64,000 bases of DNA from contig NC_134827.1 in assembly GCF_004210375.1 (NCBI RefSeq), positions 102,099,285 through 102,163,284 of the forward strand, in the 5' to 3' direction. This DNA is from Tachypleus tridentatus. Its lineage: Eukaryota > Arthropoda > Merostomata > Xiphosura > Limulidae. A program made the position numbers and the translations under genes. Below the pieces are notes generated by a model, which was not told the origin of the DNA, made no database searches, and worked only from the letters and a program-made list of their open reading frames with translations. Every line of letters starts with the position of its first letter. The stretch's first letter is position 1. This document shows, in pieces, positions 39,811 through 53,505 of this stretch.

Positions 39811-42800
39811 ACAGACTGTTGACTTATCTTACCAGATCATCAGAGACTATTTACGTAGATACGAACTTATCTTACCAGATCCCAGTAATCACAGACTGTG
39901 TACTTAGATACGAACTTATCTTACTAGATCCCAGTAATCACAGACTGTGTACTTAGATACGAACTTATCTTACTAGACCCCAGTAATCACAGACTGTGTA
40001 CTTAGATACGAACTTATCTTACTAGATCCCAGTAATCACAGACTGTGTACTTAGATACGAACTTATCTTACTAGACCCCAGTAATCACAGACTGTGTACT
40101 TAGATACGAACTTATCTTACTAGATCCCAGTAATCACAGACTGTGTACTTAGATACGAACTTATCTTACTAGACCCCAGTAATCACAGACTGTGTACTTA
40201 GATACGAACTTATCTTACGATATCCCAGTATTCACAGACTGTGTACTTAGATACGAACTTATCTTACCAGATCATCACAGACTATGTACTTAGATACGAA
40301 CTTTTCTTACCAGATCCCAGTAATCACAGACTGTGTACTTAGATACGAACTTATCTTACTAGATCCCAGTAATAACAGACTGTGTACTTAGATACGAACT
40401 TATCTTACTAGACCCCAGTAATCACAGACTGTGTACTTAGATACGAACTTATGTTACGAGACCCCAGTAATCACAGACTGTGTACTTAGATACGAACTTA
40501 TCTTAGGAGACCCCAGTAATCACAGACTGTGTACTTAGATATGAACTTATCTTACCAGATCCCAGTAATCACAGACTGTGTACTTAGATATGAACTTATC
40601 TTACCAGATCCCAGTAATCACAGACTGTGTACTTAGATATGAACTTATCTTACCAGACCCCAGTAATCACAGACTGTGTACTTAGATATGAACTTATCTT
40701 ACCAGACCCCAGTCATCACAGACTGTGTACTTAGATATGAACTTATCTTATCAGACCCCAGTCATCACAGACTGTGTACTTAGATATGAACTTATCTTAC
40801 CAGATCCCAGTAATCACAGACTGTGTACTTAGATATGAACTTATCTTACCAGACCCCAGTAATCACAGACTGTGTACTTAGATACGAACTTATCTTACCA
40901 GACCCCAGTCATCACAGACTGTGTACTTAGATATGAACTTATCTTATCAGACCCCAGTCATCACAGACTGTGTACTTAGATATGAACTTATCTTACCAGA
41001 TCCCAGTAATCACAGACTGTGTACTTAGATACGAACTTATCTTACCAGATCCCAGTCATCACAGACTGTGTACTTAGATACGAACTTATCTTACCAGACC
41101 CCAGTCATCACAGACTGTGTACTTAGATACGAACTTATCTTACCAGATCATCACAGACTATGTACTGAGATACGAACTTATCTTACCAGACCCCAGTCAT
41201 CACAGACTGTGTACTTAGATATGAACTTATCTTACCAGATCCCAGTAATCACAGACTGTGTACTTAGATACGAACTTATCTTAACAAATCCCAGTAATCA
41301 CAGACTGTGTACTTAGATACGAACTTATCTTAGGAGACCCCAGTCATCACAGACTGTGTACTTAGATATGAACTTATCTTACTAGACCCCAGTAATCACA
41401 GACTGTGTACTTAGATACGAACTTATCTTACTAGACCCCAGTAATCACAGACTGTGTACTTAGATACGAACTTATCTTACGATATCCCAGTATTCACAGA
41501 CTGTGTACTTAGATACGAACTTATCTTACCAGATCATCACAGACTATGTACTTAGATACGAACTTATCTTACCAGATCATCACAGACTATGTACTTAGAT
41601 ACGAACTTATGTTACCAGATCCCAGTAATCACAGACTGTGTACTTAGATATGAACTTATCTTACCAGATCCCAGTAATCACAGACTGTGTACTTAGATAT
41701 GAACTTATCTTACCAGACCCCAGTAATCACAGACTGTGTACTTAGATATGAACTTATCTTACCAGATCCCAGTAATCACAGACTGTGTACTTAGATACGA
41801 ACTTATCTTAGGAGACCCAGTAATCACAGACTGTGTACTTAGATATGAACTTATCTTACCAGACCCCAGTAATCACAGACTGTGTACTTAGATATGAACT
41901 TATCTTACCAGATCCCAGTAATCACAGACTGTGTACTTAGATATGAACTTATCTTACCAGACCCCAGTAATCACAGACTGTGTACTTAGATACGAACTTA
42001 TCTTACCAGACCCCAGTCATCACAGACTGTGTACTTAGATATGAACTTATCTTACCAGATCCCAGTAATCACAGACTGTGTACTTAGATACGAACTTATC
42101 TTACCAGACCCCAGTCATCACAGACTGTGTACTTAGATACGAACTTATCTTACCAGATCATCACAGACTATGTACTTAGATACGAACTTATCTTACCAGA
42201 CCCCAGTCATCACAGACTGTGTACTTAGATATGAACTTATCTTACCAGATCCCAGTAATCACAGACTGTGTACTTAGATACGAACTTATCTTACCAGATC
42301 CCAGTAATCACAGACTGTGTACTTAGATACGAACTTATCTTAGGAGACCCCAGTCATCACAGACTGTGTACTTAGATATGAACTTATCTTACCAGACCCC
42401 AGTAATCACAGACTGTGTACTTAGATATGAACTTATCTTACCAGATCCCAGTAATCACAGACTGTGTACTTAGATATGAACTTATCTTACCAGATCCCAG
42501 TAAACACAGACTGTGTACTTAGATACGAACTTATCTTACCAGACCACAGTCATCACAGACTGTGTACTTAGATATGAACTTATCTTACCAGATCCCAGTA
42601 ATCACAGACTGTGTACTTAGATACGAACTTATCTTACCAGACCCCAGTCATCACAGACTGTGTACTTAGATATGAACTTATCTTACCAGATCCCAGTAAT
42701 CACAGACTGTGTACTTAGATACGAACTTATCTTACCAGACCCCAGTCATCACAGACTGTGTACTTAGATATGAACTTATCTTACCAGATCCCAGTAATCA

Positions 42801-45800
42801 CAGACTGTGTACTTAGATACGAACTTATCTTACCAGACCCCAGTAATCACAGACTGTGTACTTAGATACGAACTTATCTTACGATATCCCAGTATTCACA
42901 GACTGTGTACTTAGATACGAACTTATCTTACCAGATCATCACAGACTATGTACTTAGATACGAACTTATCTTACCAGATCCCAGTAATCACAGACTGTGT
43001 ACTTAGATACGAACTTATGTTACGAGACCCCAGTAATCACAGACTGTGTACTTAGATATGAACTTATCTTACCAGATCCCAGTAATCACAGACTGTGTAC
43101 TTAGATATGAACTTATCTTACCAGACCCCAGTAATCACAGACTGTGTACTTAGATATGAACTTATCTTACCAGATCCCAGTAATCACAGACTGTGTACTT
43201 AGATACGAACTTATCTTAGGAGACCCCAGTAATCACAGACTGTGTACTTAGATATGAACTTATCTTACCAGATCCCAGTAATCACAGACTGTGTACTTAG
43301 ATATGAACTTATCTTACCAGACCCCAGTAATCACAGACTGTGTACTTAGATATGAACTTATCTTACCAGATCCCAGTAATCACAGACTGTGTACTTAGAT
43401 ATGAACTTATCTTACCAGATCCCAGTAATCACAGACTGTGTACTTAGATACGAACTTATCTTACTAGATCCCAGTAATCACAGACTGTGTACTTAGATAC
43501 GAACTTATCTTACTAGACCCCAGTAATCACAGACTGTGTACTTAGATACGAACTTATCTTACGATATCCCAGTATTCACAGACTGTGTACTTAGATACGA
43601 ACTTATCTTACCAGATCATCACAGACTATGTACTTAGATACGAACTTATCTTACCAGATCCCAGTAATCACAGACTGTGTACTTAGATACGAACTTATCT
43701 TACTAGATCCCAGTAATCACAGACTGTGTACTTAGATACGAACTTATCTTACTAGACCCCAGTAATCACAGACTGTGTACTTAGATACGAACTTATGTTA
43801 CGAGACCCCAGTAATCACAGACTGTGTACTTAGATACGAACTTATCTTAGGAAACCCCAGTAATCACAGACTGTGTACTTAGATATGAACTTATGTTACG
43901 AGACCCCAGTAATCACAGACTGTGTACTTAGATATGAACTTATCTTACCAGATCCCAGTAATCACAGACTGTGTACTTAGATATGAACTTATCTTACCAG
44001 ACCCCAGTAATCACAGACTGTGTACTTAGATATGAACTTATCTTACCAGATCCCAGTAATCACACTGTGTACTTAGATACGAACTTATCTTAGGAGACCC
44101 CAGTAATCACAGACTGTGTACTTAGATATGAACTTATCTTACCAGATCCCAGTAATCACAGACTGTGTACTTAGATATGAACTTATCTTACCAGACCCCA
44201 GTAATCACAGACTGTGTACTTAGATATGAACTTATCTTACCAGATCCCAGTAATCACAGACTGTGTACTTAGATACGAATTTATCTTACCAGATCCCAGT
44301 AATCACAGACTGTGTACTTAGATACGAACTTATCTTACTAGACCCCAGTAATCACAGACTGTGTACTTAGATATGAACTTATCTTACCAGATCCCAGTAA
44401 TCACAGACTGTGTACTTAGATATGAACTTATCTTACCAGACCCCAGTAATCACAGACTGTGTACTTAGATATGAACTTATCTTACCAGATCCCAGTAATC
44501 ACAGACTGTGTACTTAGATATGAACTTATCTTAACAGATCCCAGTAATCACAGACTGTGTACTTAGATACGAACTAATCTTACCAGACCCTAGTCATCAC
44601 AGACTGTGTACTTAGATATGAACTTATCTTACCAGATCCCAGTAATCACAGACTGTGTACTTAGATACGAACTTATCTTACCAGACCCCAGTCATCACAG
44701 ACTGTGTACTTAGATACGAACTTATCTTACCAGATCATCACAGACTATGTACTTAGATACGAACTTATCTTACCAGACCCCAGTCATCACAGACTGTGTA
44801 CTTAGATATGAACTTATCTTACCAGATCCCAGTAATCACAGACTGTGTACTTAGATACGAACTTATCTTACCAGATCCCAGTAATCACAGACTGTGTACT
44901 TAGATACGAACTTATCTTACCAGACCCCAGTCATCACAGACTGTGTACTTAGATACGAACTTATCTTACCAGACCCCAGTCATCACAGACTGTTTACTTA
45001 GATACGAACTTATCTTACCAGACCCCAGTAATCTCAGACTGTGTACTTAGATATGAACTTATCTTACCAGACCCCAGTAATCACAGACTGTGTACTTAGA
45101 TATGAACTTATCTTACCAGATCCCAGTAATCACAGACTATCTACTTAGATATGAACTTATCTTAGGAGACCCCAGTAATCACAGACTATGTACTTAGATA
45201 TGAACTTATCTTACCAGACCCCAGTAATCACAGACTGTGTACTTAGATATGAACTTATCTTACCAGATCCCAGTAATCACAGACTGTGTACTTAGATAAG
45301 AACTTATCTTACCAGACCCCAGTAATCACAGACTGTGTACTTAGATATGAACTTATCTTACCAGATCCCAGTAATCACAGACTGTGTACTTAGATATGAA
45401 CTTATCTTACCAGACCCCAGTAATCACAGACTGTGTACTTAGATATGAACTTATCTTACCAGATCCCAGTAATCACAGACTGTGTACTTAGATATGAACT
45501 TATCTTACCAGATCCCAGTAATCAAAGACTGTGTACTTAGATATGAACTTATCTTACCAGATCCCAGTCATCACAGACTGTGTACCTAGATACGAACTTA
45601 TCTTACCAGATCCCAGTAATCACAGACTGTGTACTTAGATACGAACTTATCTTACCAGATCCCAGTAATCACAGACTGTGTACTTAGATATGAACTTATC
45701 TTACCATATCCCAGTCATCACAGACTGTGTACTTAGATACGAACTTATCTTACCAGATCCCAGTAATCACAGACTGTGTACTTAGATATGAACTTATCTT

Positions 45801-48800
45801 ACCAGATCCCAGTAATCACAGACTGTGTACTTAGATACGAACTTATCTTACCAGACCCCAGTAATCACAGACTGTGTACTTAGATACGAACTTATCTTAC
45901 CAGACCCCAGTCATCACAGACTGTGTACTTAGATATGAACTTATCTTACCAGATCCCAGTAATCACAGACTGTGTACTTAGATACAAACTTATCTTACCA
46001 GACCCCAGTCATCACAGACTGTGTACTTAGATATGAACTTATCTTACCAGACCCCAGTAATCACAGACTGTGTACTTAGATATGAATTTATCTTACCAGA
46101 CCCCAGTAATCACAGACTGTGTACTTAGATACGAACTTATCTTAGGAGACCCCAGTAATCACAGACTGTGTACTTAGATATGAACTTATCTTACCAGATC
46201 CCAGTAATCACAGACTGTGTACTTAGATACGAACTTATCTTAGGAGACCCCAGTAATCACAGACTATGTACTTAGATATGAACTTATCTTACCAGACCCC
46301 AGTAATCACAGACTATGTACTTAGATATGAACTTATCTTACCAGATCCCAGTAATCACAGACTGTGTACTTAGATACGAACTTATCTTAGGAGACCCCAG
46401 TAATCACAGACTATGTACTTAGATATGAACTTATCTTACCAGATCCCAGTAATCACAGACTGTGTACTTGGATATGAACTTATCTTACCAGATCCCAGTA
46501 ATCACAGACTGTGTACTTAGATATGAACTTATCTTACCAGACCCCAGTAATCACAGACTGTGTACTTAGATATGAACTTATCTTACCAGATCCCACTCAT
46601 CACAGACTATTTACTTAGATATGAAGTTATCTTACTAGACCCCAGTAATCACAGACTGTGTACTTAGATACGAACTTATCTTACCAGACCCCAGTAATCA
46701 CAGACTGTGTACTTAGATACGAACTTATCTTACTAGACCCCAGTAATCACAGACTGTGTACTTAGATACGAACTTATCTTACTAGATCCCAGTAATCACA
46801 GACTGTGTACTTAGATACGAACTTATCTTACTAGACCCCAGTAATCACAGACTGTGTACTTAGATACGAACTTATCTTACGATATCCCATTATTCACAGA
46901 CTGTGTACTTAGATACGAACTTATCTTACCAGATCATCACAGACTATGTACTTAGATACGAACTTATCTTACCAGATCCCAGTAATCACAGACTGTGTAC
47001 TTAGATACGAACTTATGTTACGAGACCCCAGTAATCACAGACTGTGTACTTAGATATGAACTTATCTTACCAGATCCCAGTAATCACAGACTGTGTACTT
47101 AGATATGAACTTATCTTACCAGACCCCAGTAATCACAGACTGTGTACTTAGATATGAACTTATCTTACCAGATCCCAGTAATCACAGACTGTGTACTTAG
47201 ATACGAACTTATCTTACGAGACCCCAGTAATCACAGACTGTGTACTTAGATATGAACTTATCTTACCAGATCCCAGTAATCACAGACTGTGTACTTAGAT
47301 ATGAACTTATCTTACCAGATCCCAGTAATCACAGACTGTGTACTTAGATATGAACTTATCTTACCAGACCCCAGTAATCACAGACTGTGTACTTAGATAT
47401 GAACTTATCTTACCAGATCCCAGTAATCACAGACTGTGTACTTAGATACGAACTTATCTTAGGAGACCCCAGTAATCACAGACTGTGTACTTAGATATGA
47501 ACTTATCTTACCAGACCCCAGTAATCACAGACTGTGTACTTAGATATGAACTTATCTTACCAGATCCCAGTAATCACAGACTGTGTACTTAGATACGAAC
47601 TTATCTTACCAGACCCCAGTAATCACAGACTGTGTACTTAGATATGAACTTATCTTACCAGATCCCAGTAATCACAGACTGTGTACTTAGATACGAACTT
47701 ATCTTACCAGACTTCAGTCATCACAGACTGTGTACGTAGATACGAACTTATCTTACTAGACCCCAGTAATCACAGACTGTGTACTTAGATACGAACTTAT
47801 CTTACCAGACCCCAGTCATCACAGACTGTGTACTTAGATATGAACTTATCTTACCAGATCCCAGTAATCACAGACTGTGTACTTAGATACGAACTTATCT
47901 TACCAGACCCCAGTCATCACAGACTGTGTACTTAGATATGAACTTATCTTACCAGATCCCAGTAATCACAGACTGTGTACTTAGATACGAACTTATCTTA
48001 CCAGATCCCAGTAATCACAGACTGTGTACTTAGATATGAACTTATCTTACCAGATCCCAGTAATCACAGACTGTGTACTTAGATATGAACTTATCTTACC
48101 AGATCCCAGTAATCACAGACTGTGTACTTAGATACGAACTTATCTTACCAGACCCAGTAATCACAGACTGTGTACTTAGATATGAACTTATCTTACCAGA
48201 TCCCAGTAATCACAGACTGTGTACTTAGATACGAACTTATCTTACCAGACCCCAGTCATCACAGACTGTGTACTTAGATATGAACTTATCTTACCAGATC
48301 CCAGTAATCACAGACTGTGTACTTAGATACGAACTTATCTTACCAGACCCCAGTCATCACAGACTGTGTACTTAGATACGAACTTATCTTACCAGATCAT
48401 CACAGACTATGTACTTAGATACGAACTTATCTTACCAGACCCCAGTCATCACAGACTGTGTACTTAGATATGAACTTATCTTACCAGACCCCAGTAATCA
48501 CAGACTGTGTACTTAGATACGAACTTATCTTACCAGACCCCAGTCATCACAGACTGTGTACTTAGATACGAACTTATCTTACCAGACCCCAGTCATCACA
48601 GACTGTGTACTTAGATACGAACTTATCTTACCAGACCCCAGTCATCACAGACTGTGTACTTAGATATGAACTTATCTTACCAGATCCCAGTAATCACAGA
48701 CTGTGTACTTAGATACGAACTTATCTTAGGAGACCCCAGTAATCACAGACTATGTACTTAGATATGAACTTATCTTACCAGACCCCAGTAATCACAGACT

Positions 48801-49020
48801 GTGTACTTAGATATGAACTTATCTTACCAGACCCCAGTCATCACAGACTGTGTACTTAGATATGAACTTATCTTACGATATCCCAGTAATCACAGACTGT
48901 GTACTTAGATACGAACTTATCTTAGGAGACCCCAGTAATCACAGACTATGTACTTAGATATGAACTTATCTTACCAGATCCCAGTAATCACAGACTGTGT
49001 ACTTGGATATGAACTTATCT
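39811..49020. repeat. Minisatellite of a 49-bp unit, about 188 copies, with higher-order variants
   Basis: The unit contains CAGTAATCACAGACTGTGTA then CTTAGATACGAACTTATCTT; the spacing of CAGACTGTGT is 49 bp. Common variants are TACGAAC or TATGAAC, AGACCCC or AGATCCC, and GTAATC or GTCATC. A 43-bp form (AGATCATCACAGACTATG, 6 bp deleted) recurs about a dozen times, often right after an ACGATATCCCAGTATTC unit, so blocks of several units have been copied together. The unit length is not a multiple of 3, so apparent reading frames here are artefacts. It ends abruptly at 49020. Confidence 0.97.
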
Positions 49021-49263
49021 CGATATGAATAAACGGGCAGCAAGGACGAAAGAAGCATTTTCCTATTGGTTAAAAATGCGCGTGACAGCTTTGTTTCTTT
49101 TTATCATAACGTATCGTGTTTGCCAGCTTAAAGCGACCATCGGTGTGATTTATTTTGTTACGACAGTCGGACATTTGATGAAATGTCACTTTTTATTTCC
49201 AAGCGGCTAGCTGCTGGCGGGCCGGACAAAATAACCTCGAGGGCCTTAGTTTGGTGACCCCTG
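49021..49263 (-). mobile_element. Truncated right end of the hAT element, copy 2
   Basis: Ends with GTTTGGTGACCCCTG followed by the right target duplication GACTAAAG (49264-49271). The transposase and left end are absent because the duplication edge cuts the element. Confidence 0.93.
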
Positions 49264-49271
49264 GACTAAAG

Positions 49272-49443
49272 GGAAAGCAACTAGTCAACGTCACTCACCG
49301 CCAACTCTTGGGCTACTCCTTACCAACGAATAGTGGGATTGGCTATCACATTAAAACGCCTCCACAGCTGAAAAGGGCGAGCGTGTTCAATGACTGGATT
49401 AAAACCCGCAGATTGCAAATCGTGTGGCCTAACCATTAGGCAC
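49272..49443 (-). mobile_element. SINE1 head half next to the truncated hAT, copy 2
   Basis: Same half-SINE as 23324-23495. The tail half, left of the hAT in copy 1, has no counterpart here. Confidence 0.82.
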
Positions 49444-49573
49444 AGATTTCATACAGAACAATTTTCAAAACAAGCTAATTACAATAACTCAATCATAATT
49501 AAACTATTAATTAGAAGTACTATCTGAGGATATCCATTAAGAAAGATACACTTTATAGGGTACAATCTAAGAT

Positions 49574-49720
49574 AGTGGGCTATCTGCGCTTGCCGTCCCC
49601 AATTTAGCAATGTAAGACTGGGGCTACTCTTTTATCAACGAAAAGTGGGATTGACCGTCACATTAGAATGCTCCGACGGCTGAGAGGACGAGCATGTTTG
49701 GTGTGACGAGGGAATCGAAG
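49574..49720 (-). mobile_element. SINE1 with internal deletion, copy 2
   Basis: Counterpart of 23626-23772 with the same internal deletion. Confidence 0.75.
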
Positions 49721-49723
49721 TAT

Positions 49724-49824
49724 ACGATAATGAAACTGATGTATCCTTTACACAACGTTGATTCAGTGAGAATTATATGATAATGAAACTGATGTATCCT
49801 TTATACAACGTTGATTCAGTGGGA
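49724..49824. repeat. Tandem duplication of a ~55-bp unit, copy 2
   Basis: Counterpart of 23776-23876, both units retained. Confidence 0.85.
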
Positions 49825-50028
49825 AATGTTATGATATGTATAACTTACCTTCAATGGTGATACATCTGCTTTTAAACACCGTGTTTTCACCGTACACGTT
49901 GACTTTGAATACCTTGTAATTATGACTGCAGATATTTAATACGCGACGACTAGCCAGTGGGTAACACGTCAGTTACGGAAGGAAGGGTGGGGGATAAAAG
50001 AAGAGCCGAAAACCCTGACAAAATTAAG

Positions 50029-50286
50029 ATGGACAACAATTTAATTTTTTTGAACTTAGAGGGGCGAGGGCTGTATTATTCTGGTAAAGTAAAAGCTCTT
50101 AGAGAAAGAACAGTTTATAAACTGACTGTCTCGGATATTGGTTCGTTCTGTCATGGTGTTAATATAACAATTACAGTTCCGTCGTGTCCAAAGGGTATAT
50201 TACAGAGAGGGGGGGCTGGGACAGATGACAAAATGATATCAAAACTACAACTATGGAAACGCAAAATTGATAATACAGAGGAATAA
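50029..50286 (+). CDS. Doubtful open frame, copy 2 (longer version)
   Basis: Same start as 24081 but one extra G in the G run (seven instead of six) shifts it into a frame ending GAGTDDKMISKLQLWKRKID then NTEE and TAA. One residue differs upstream (R to K in YYSGKV). Only one of the two versions can reflect the ancestral frame. No family recognised. Confidence 0.25.
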   Translation: MDNNLIFLNLEGRGLYYSGKVKALRERTVYKLTVSDIGSFCHGVNITITVPSCPKGILQRGGAGTDDKMISKLQLWKRKIDNTEE

Positions 50287-50500
50287 GTGCCTCCTTGTCT
50301 TTTTCCTGTTGGATCCACTGTTTGTATTCCAATATCTTCAGAAAAAAAACATATATATGCTCCCAGCTGTGGGTGCGTTATAACAGTGATAGTCAAATCC
50401 CATTATTCAGTCAGACAAGAGTAGCATTTATTCTCGCCTATTAATTAAAAATTAGAAATGGTTACAGCAGAAAGTTTTCGTAAATTAACACAAATAGCAG

Positions 50501-50880
50501 AAAACAGTTTTATTTTTATGTTTCTGTAAAGTGTATCTTGAAACGGAAACCAGGCACAGTTTCTATCCTTGTGAGTAAACAAACAGTTTTTTTATGTTTC
50601 TGTAAAGTGTATCTTGAAACGGAAACCAGACACAGTTTCCACCCTTGTGAGTAAACAAACAGTTTTATTTTTTACGTTTGTGTAAAGTGTATCTTGAAAC
50701 CGAAACCAGACACTCACAATTTCCACCCTTGTGAGTAAACAAACAGTTTTATTTTTTATGTTCCTGTAAAGTGTATCCAGAAATTAAGATCTGATTAATG
50801 CATCTTTGTTCCCTGATGAGTAAATAAACAAACAGTTTTATTTTTATGTTTGTGCAAAGTGTATCTTGAAACTGAGACCA
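50501..50880. repeat. Tandem repeat, five units of about 75-80 bp, copy 2
   Basis: Counterpart of 24552-24930 with a few substitutions between units (for example CGGAAACCAG for CTGAAACCAG). Confidence 0.9.
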
Positions 50881-50910
50881 GACAGATACACCTCTGTACC
50901 ATGGTGTGTA

Positions 50911-51015
50911 AACGGCAAATTCACGAACTTACAATGCTGAAATCAGGGGTTCGGTTCCCCTGGGTGTGCAGAGCGCAGATAGTCCGTGGTTAGCTCAGCG
51001 TTAAAACAACAATAA
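50911..51015 (+). mobile_element. SINE2, copy 2
   Basis: Counterpart of 24961-25065; B box GGGGTTCGGTTCCCC intact. Confidence 0.72.
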
Positions 51016-51142
51016 CGAAACGAATGTATACAAGTATATTTTTCAGTTCGAATGCGCATGTGTACTGTGTAGTATATTTTGTTGCTTATAGCACAACAGT
51101 TTCCTCTTTATTGATTCTCTCCTAAATAAAATATTGGATGTT

Positions 51143-51298
51143 CATGAAAAGGAAAATTAGAGCTAAGAAGCGTTGGATTTGGTTTAAATTTTATTTATAC
51201 GAAAGAACATAGATTGTAAACATAAAAAATAATTTTAGTGGTGTGAATATAATAAAGTCTTGTATTTGTAGATAAATGTTTATCAAATATTAGATGTT
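51143..51298. other. Extra ~156-bp block present only in copy 2
   Basis: Bounded by AAATATTGGATGTT (ending at 51142) and AAATATTAGATGTT (51285-51298). Copy 1 has this 14-mer once (near 25180). Either copy 1 lost the block by recombination between the repeats, or copy 2 gained an insertion with a target duplication. The block is AT-rich with no family I recognise. Confidence 0.85.
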
Positions 51299-51419
51299 GG
51301 CAAACAGATTTCTACCTAAAAGTGAATCAGACAGTTACAAAGCAAAGTGAACAAATTTATACCTAACAATGAATTAAACATTGAAATGAATATGTGCTTA
51401 GTAAAGCGTCAAAGCGAAA

Positions 51420-51700
51420 GAGCCCGGCATAGCCAGGTGGTTAAGGGACTCGACTCGTAATCTGAGGGTCGAGGGTTCGAATCCTCCGTCACACCAAACA
51501 TGCTCGCCCTTTCAGCCATAGAGGTGTTATAATGTGACGGTCAATCCCCCTGTTTGTTGGAAAAGGGTAGCCCAAGAGTTAGTAGTAGGTGGTGATGACT
51601 AGCTGCCTTCCCTCTAGTCTTACACTGCTAAATTAGGAACGGCTAGCGCAGATAGCCCTCGTGTAGCTTTGCGCGAAATTCAAAACAAACAAACAAACAA
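51420..51700 (+). mobile_element. SINE1, full length, with target-site duplication, copy 2
   Basis: TCAAAGCGAAA flanks at 51409-51419 and 51701-51711. The tail has one more AAAC unit than copy 1. Confidence 0.93.
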
Positions 51701-52152
51701 TCAAAGCGAAAAATTCTTGCATTTCTGAATTAAAAACGAAGCAGAAACGTTTCTAATTAGAATGAAATAAACAATGCACTGAAATCGTTTGTATTTAATA
51801 AAGGGTTAAATAGCGAGCTAAACTTTTTTTCTACTTACCAACGAATCAAACATGAGAATGTTCAGATTTATGCTTAACAATGAATTAAACAGTGGGAAAG
51901 TTATGGATTAAAAGTAAAAAACAAAGAAGTTTGCATCTTAGGAATATGTTACCTAAATAAAGAAATTTATATTTAATAATAAGTTAAACTGGAAATAAAT
52001 AAGTTAGCACTAGGTAATAATAGCAAGCACGTGAAGAAGATATGCCACTTTGGTGTTTTATTTTTTTGATATAATAGTCGACTGAACAGAGACAATTAAT
52101 TAATTCTATTCTCGAGATTGAAAGAGAGTTTGTTTGTTTTGTTTATTTGTTT

Positions 52153-52357
52153 TTTTGAATTTCGCGCAAAGCTACATAGTTATTTGCGCCAGCCGTCCCT
52201 CATTTAGAAGAGTAAGACCAGAGGGAAGGCAGCTAGTCATCATCACCACCCACCGCCGACTCTTGGACAACTCTTTTATCAACGAATAGTGGAATTGACC
52301 GTCACATTATAACGCACCCAACGCCTGAAAGGGCGAGCATGTTTGGTGTGACGAGAA
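52153..52357 (-). mobile_element. SINE1 lacking the head, copy 2
   Basis: Counterpart of 26030-26233; a short T/G-rich insertion (near 52135) precedes it in copy 2. Confidence 0.85.
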
Positions 52358-52476
52358 TAGAACGTATTCTAAATTTCGAATGTTTTGTTTTTTATCATAC
52401 GTAAACTTACTATCGTTTCGTGTTCTAGGTGTCGTTTTACAGTAATTCTTTTTAATACTCGGTAAAATAAGAATGA

Positions 52477-52523
52477 AAACACGTGATCGAATCAAACATT
52501 GTGTTTGATTCAACCACGTGTTT
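52477..52523. repeat. CACGTG hairpin, copy 2
   Basis: Counterpart of 26354-26400; the right arm has one more change (GATTCAACC for GATTCGACC), so two mismatches. Confidence 0.85.
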
Positions 52524-52735
52524 CCCCGTCGCGCCAAACATGCTCGCCGTTTAAGCCGTGGGGGCGTTATAATTTGACGATCAATCCCACTATTCGTTAG
52601 TAAAAGAGTAGCCCAAGAGTTGGCGGTGGGTGGTGATGACTAGCTGTCTTCTCTCTAGTCTTACACTGCTAAATTAGGGACGGCTAGCACAGATAGCCCT
52701 CGTGTAGCTTTCTGCGAAATTCACAAAACAAACAA
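52524..52735 (+). mobile_element. 5'-truncated SINE1, copy 2
   Basis: Flanked by ACCACGTGTTT on both sides (52513-52523 and 52736-52746), an exact target duplication. Confidence 0.92.
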
Positions 52736-53310
52736 ACCACGTGTTTTTGTTTTTTTTAATCCAGTACTAAAAAGAAAACACGTGGTTGAATCAAACGTTA
52801 CGTTACTCACAGAAGTTCCAAACTTTGCATCAAACTAATGAAAATAAATACTGAAGTATTGACAACAAAAGAAACATCTGACACCTGCTGGGAGAAATCC
52901 TCACTCCAGTCTTTGTGTTTGTGTGTGTGGCGTGTGACGAAATGTTTGGATACCGAATAACATAATTTAATTTCGGAAACTGTCACAGGTTTATACAGTC
53001 TCGTGGTATTAATATCAACAGTTATGAAACTGTTCTTCCTCCTTCAGGGTAAACCCAAGGTTTAAATCCTCTCCGACATAAGTAATAACACTGCGCTGTC
53101 GTGTCGTTGTAGTAATATTGACGACATTGTCAAATTGAGAAAGCAATCAACGTACACCGACAAACAAGGACACTGGAGGCCAGAGATGAAACCGATTTCC
53201 AACAAGGCCCGCCCATCTGCCGTGTACTGCAATATTACGCCACTTGAGACCTGTCTCTCTCTCGCATTTGGAACTCAAGTCTCTACCTTTTCGCTCTGAT
53301 ACTTCCCGCT

Positions 53311-53320
53311 TAAATATAAG
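53311..53320 (+). promoter_or_regulatory. TATA-like promoter candidate for the receptor, copy 2
   Basis: TAAATATAAG, identical in sequence and in distance from the ATG to copy 1. Confidence 0.35.
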
Positions 53321-53505
53321 ACACGTGGCTCGTGCCTGCCAAAGAAAATATTTATTTTGTGAGATACGTACTTTGCATTCCTACTAAGCGAACTATAATA
53401 AACGTCAGAACTTTTATGACACAAAAGGAAAAATAAGGTAAAATTTATTGCAAAATAATCTGTTTCTCTTTGTCTAAAACAAATCTTTTCGACGAATTCC
53501 GAGAC

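Noticed and set aside
41068-41316. 82-codon frame inside the minisatellite (repeated YLDTNLSYQ / CVLRYELIL phrases)
   Set aside because: The 49-bp unit is not a multiple of three, so any open run is a passage through shifted copies of a repeat; no protein is implied.
39811-49020. CRISPR array
   Set aside because: Units are contiguous 49-mers without unique spacers, and the genome is eukaryotic.
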